From NCBI GenBank assembly GCA_036524675.1, contig DATDBU010000040.1:3698-67697 (forward strand): DNA of 64,000 bases, in the 5' to 3' direction. Source of the DNA: DATDAW01 sp036524675. GTDB taxonomy: Bacteria > Verrucomicrobiota > Verrucomicrobiia > Chthoniobacterales > DASVRZ01. The position numbers were made by a program, and so were the translations under genes. Below, piece by piece: positions 62,156-64,000 of this stretch. The first letter of the stretch is position 1, and every line of letters starts with the position of its first letter. The notes under the pieces were generated by a model. It was given only the letters and a program-made list of their open reading frames with translations. It did no database searches and was not told where the DNA came from.

Positions 62156-63676
62156 TCAGCTCCGTCGCCGGCGCAGACCGAGCAAAGCGAGACCGCCAAC
62201 CGCGAGTCCGGCCGAACCCGGTTCCGGAATGGAAAATACGCCGATTCCGCCTTCGATGATCGCGTCGTTGTCTCCGCCATCGTGACCTTCATACCCGACC
62301 AGGAGCAGCGCACCGCCGGTGGGACTGTCTGCTGCAGAGATGAAGACAGATCCTTCGGGTAAGACGAGCCGGTCGCTGGGATCGCTCCCGGCTATTCCAC
62401 TGGCGTAGGTGTTCACATAGTCGAGGAACTGTGGACTATTTGGATCCGTGTCAAACAGCAGAATGCCGTTCTGGCGCTCCAGCATCAGAGCAAGGAGAGT
62501 CATACCATCCAGCGTGAAAACCGACAAGCCCTCCGGTTCCGGTCCCTTGTCGTCCGAGCGAGTATCAAACCCGTCCGGAGTCTCGCCGCGGTTGATGTTG
62601 TGAGCGTTTTTGTCCAGCTGCAGAAGCAACGGCTCCAGCGACCCGGAGTCATGAACGAGCTTCAGCGAATCGTCCGGTTGCACTTCCCAGATCGAGTAAG
62701 AACGCGTGCCGAACATGGTCGGCACGTCGATATCTCCATCGCCGTCGGACATTGCTGATCGTTGCGGCGGTAACATTGTCGGCAGTATCGTCGTCCCTAT
62801 CCGATGCGTCGATCGTCTGCTCGATAAAACCAAGGTTGTTCAAAGCAGTCCATTTGTTCGTTGCCCTATCGAAAACGCCGATCGCATTACTTTCCTGCAG
62901 ACTGGCAAAAATTTTGTCGCCAGCCACAGCCACGTATTCAGGCTCGACGCTGAGGTGCGGGCTGCCTGATGTGCCTGCGGCATCGTTATTTCGCAGACCG
63001 GCTGCGCTCACGCCTGAGGCGAGATTGGACCCTGAAAAATCGAAGTCTGCGTCGTAGTCGATCCCGAAATGTTACTCAAATTAATATTAGCAACGTTGAC
63101 GATACTAATCGAGCCGGGCGCCTGCGCTGAGGACGCTTTGAACTCCCCTTCATTCGCCACGTAGAGCGTGTTGCCGTCAGCAGAAAAGCGGACCGAGTCG
63201 GGGTGATAGCCCACGGAAAGCGTGCTGAGGACGGTGCCCGTGTTGTAGTTGAAAAACGCGAGTTTTCCGGGTGTTCCAGTGTTGTCCGAGGGGATCACCG
63301 TCACCACGCCGAAATCACGTCCGAGCGGGTCAAGCGCGACACTGCTCATGCTGCTGAGGGCGTTGATGCCCGTATTCGCTGGGTTGAGATCGATTTGAAA
63401 ACGTTCGGTCAGCGCCCCCGTGCTGCCCAGATCGAGCACCTGAACACCGAAGGTCGCTGGATTGCTATCTTCGCCATCTGGATCGCTAACGTAAATGCCG
63501 GCGACCGTAAAGTTGTCGGGGGTATAACTAACGATCTCGATGCCGCCTTGCTTGGCGCCATCGGCGAAAGTGAAAGCATTGAGAAGGTCGAGAGACGGCG
63601 CGGAATACGCCGTGCTCAAGATGCCGCTAGTGGCAAGGCAAAGGACGGGGTTCCTGAGGGAGAGGAGGCTTTTCAT
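62156..63676 (-). pseudogene. Choice-of-anchor I family PEP-CTERM protein, broken in two places
   Basis: Remnant of a secreted phytase-/propeller-like surface protein. The N-terminal part (63676 to about 63062) has a signal peptide (LATSGILSTAYSA) and propeller repeats such as VGYHPDSVRFSADGNTLYVA. The family continuation FDFSGSNLASGVSAAGLR and VEPEYVAVAGDKIFASLQES lies in another frame (about 63060 to 62750). A second shift near 62748 leads to DGDGDIDVPTMFGTRSYSIW, SDDKGPEPEGLSVF and the anchor IPEPGSAGLAVGGLALLGL with a final RRRRS. Between DASDRD and DGDGD about 80 or more residues of the family are missing, so real deletion is likely. Confidence 0.82.
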
Positions 63677-63827
63677 GAGATGCGCAGAGGCTCATTTAAA
63701 GCACCATCGTGTTTCAAGTTGCCAATTGTAACAGTCTGGTGACACCGGGAGCACATCAGCGACCCGATACGGTTAGACCTGCAGATCTAACCCGGTTTCC
63801 GCGGACCACGCCCAATCGCCTGCAAGA

Positions 63828-64000
63828 TTACCAGCCTTCGATCAAGGCCAAACGCTCGTCATGCTGGGTCAGCAAATCGACGGAAAAACTGCAGCCTTCG
63901 GCGTGCCAGAGACGCCAGATTTCCACACCATTGAGCGGCACGTGGATTTCTGCGGCCTCGTCGAACACATACAAAAAATGCGGACACCGTTCCAAACGTC
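63828..64000 (-). CDS. C-terminal fragment of an unidentified protein (runs off right edge)
   Basis: A minus-strand frame enters from the right edge and stops with TAA at 63828-63830, leaving 56 visible residues. They include FLYVFDEAAEIHVPLNGVEI and WRLWHAEGCSFSVDLLTQ, a mixed alpha/beta composition that looks like real coding sequence. No family is recognised from this part. The 150 bases between it and the PEP-CTERM remnant hold nothing I can identify. Confidence 0.55.
   Translation of the reverse strand, partial: RLERCPHFLYVFDEAAEIHVPLNGVEIWRLWHAEGCSFSVDLLTQHDERLALIEGW

Overview
The window is a 64 kb chromosomal stretch of a Gram-negative bacterium at roughly 55% G+C by eye. It encodes outer-membrane machinery (TolB, Pal, a beta-barrel porin-like protein, a Wza-like export protein), a PEP-CTERM anchored protein, and a Gld-type ABC operon with a DUF4340 partner. 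Together with a release-factor-like small protein, this combination is most typical of Verrucomicrobiota, probably a soil-type Spartobacteria/Chthoniobacter relative. That placement is an inference from gene content only.

Layout. 1-4597 (minus): the rod-shape operon mreB-mreC-mreD-mrdA, with mrdA running off the left edge. 5023-5114: tRNA-Ser(CGA). 5881-18443 (plus): an exopolysaccharide cluster with a beta-barrel protein, a Wza-like export protein, a Wzc-like co-polymerase fused to a tyrosine kinase, six glycosyltransferases of GT2/GT4 type and a WecG/TagA/CpsF transferase. 18561-23426 (minus): pta and ackA, plus an O-antigen-ligase/polymerase-like membrane protein that may serve the cluster. 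23536-24939 (plus): rpoN. 24936-31220 (minus): htrA, then ABC ATPase, permease, GldG-like protein and DUF4340 protein. 31361-35513 (plus): sucA and sucB of the 2-oxoglutarate dehydrogenase complex. 35614-36639 (minus): a Fic protein. 36738-41291 (plus): a RegB/RegA-like redox two-component system followed by cytochrome bd oxidase cydAB. 41313-46578 (minus): sulfate assimilation cysH-cysD-cysNC with a ChrA-family transporter at its end. 46675-48581 (minus): parB and a lipoprotein M28 peptidase. 48613-52626 (plus): SurA-like isomerase, a beta-hydroxyacid dehydrogenase, YgfZ, a cyclophilin and a half-size EamA transporter. 52705-56147 (minus): pepF and nadB. 56299-62088 (plus): DUF4886 protein, vapB with a frame-broken vapC, tolB, pal, a DEAD-box helicase, a release-factor-like protein without GGQ and a small membrane-anchored protein. 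62156-63676 (minus): a broken choice-of-anchor-I PEP-CTERM gene. 63828-64000 (minus): the tail of an unidentified gene.

Most genes are ordinary housekeeping or surface functions. The least ordinary signals are a family of short elements built from heptanucleotide arrays with inverted arms (near cydA, between cydA and cydB, between cysD and cysNC, before the EamA gene), two of whose arrays lie inside the N-terminal codons of cysD and cysNC. Others are a hexanucleotide inverted element at the start of the GGQ-less release-factor-like gene, a one-base frame break in vapC, and a decayed PEP-CTERM gene. No CRISPR array, insertion sequence, prophage or rRNA was seen.
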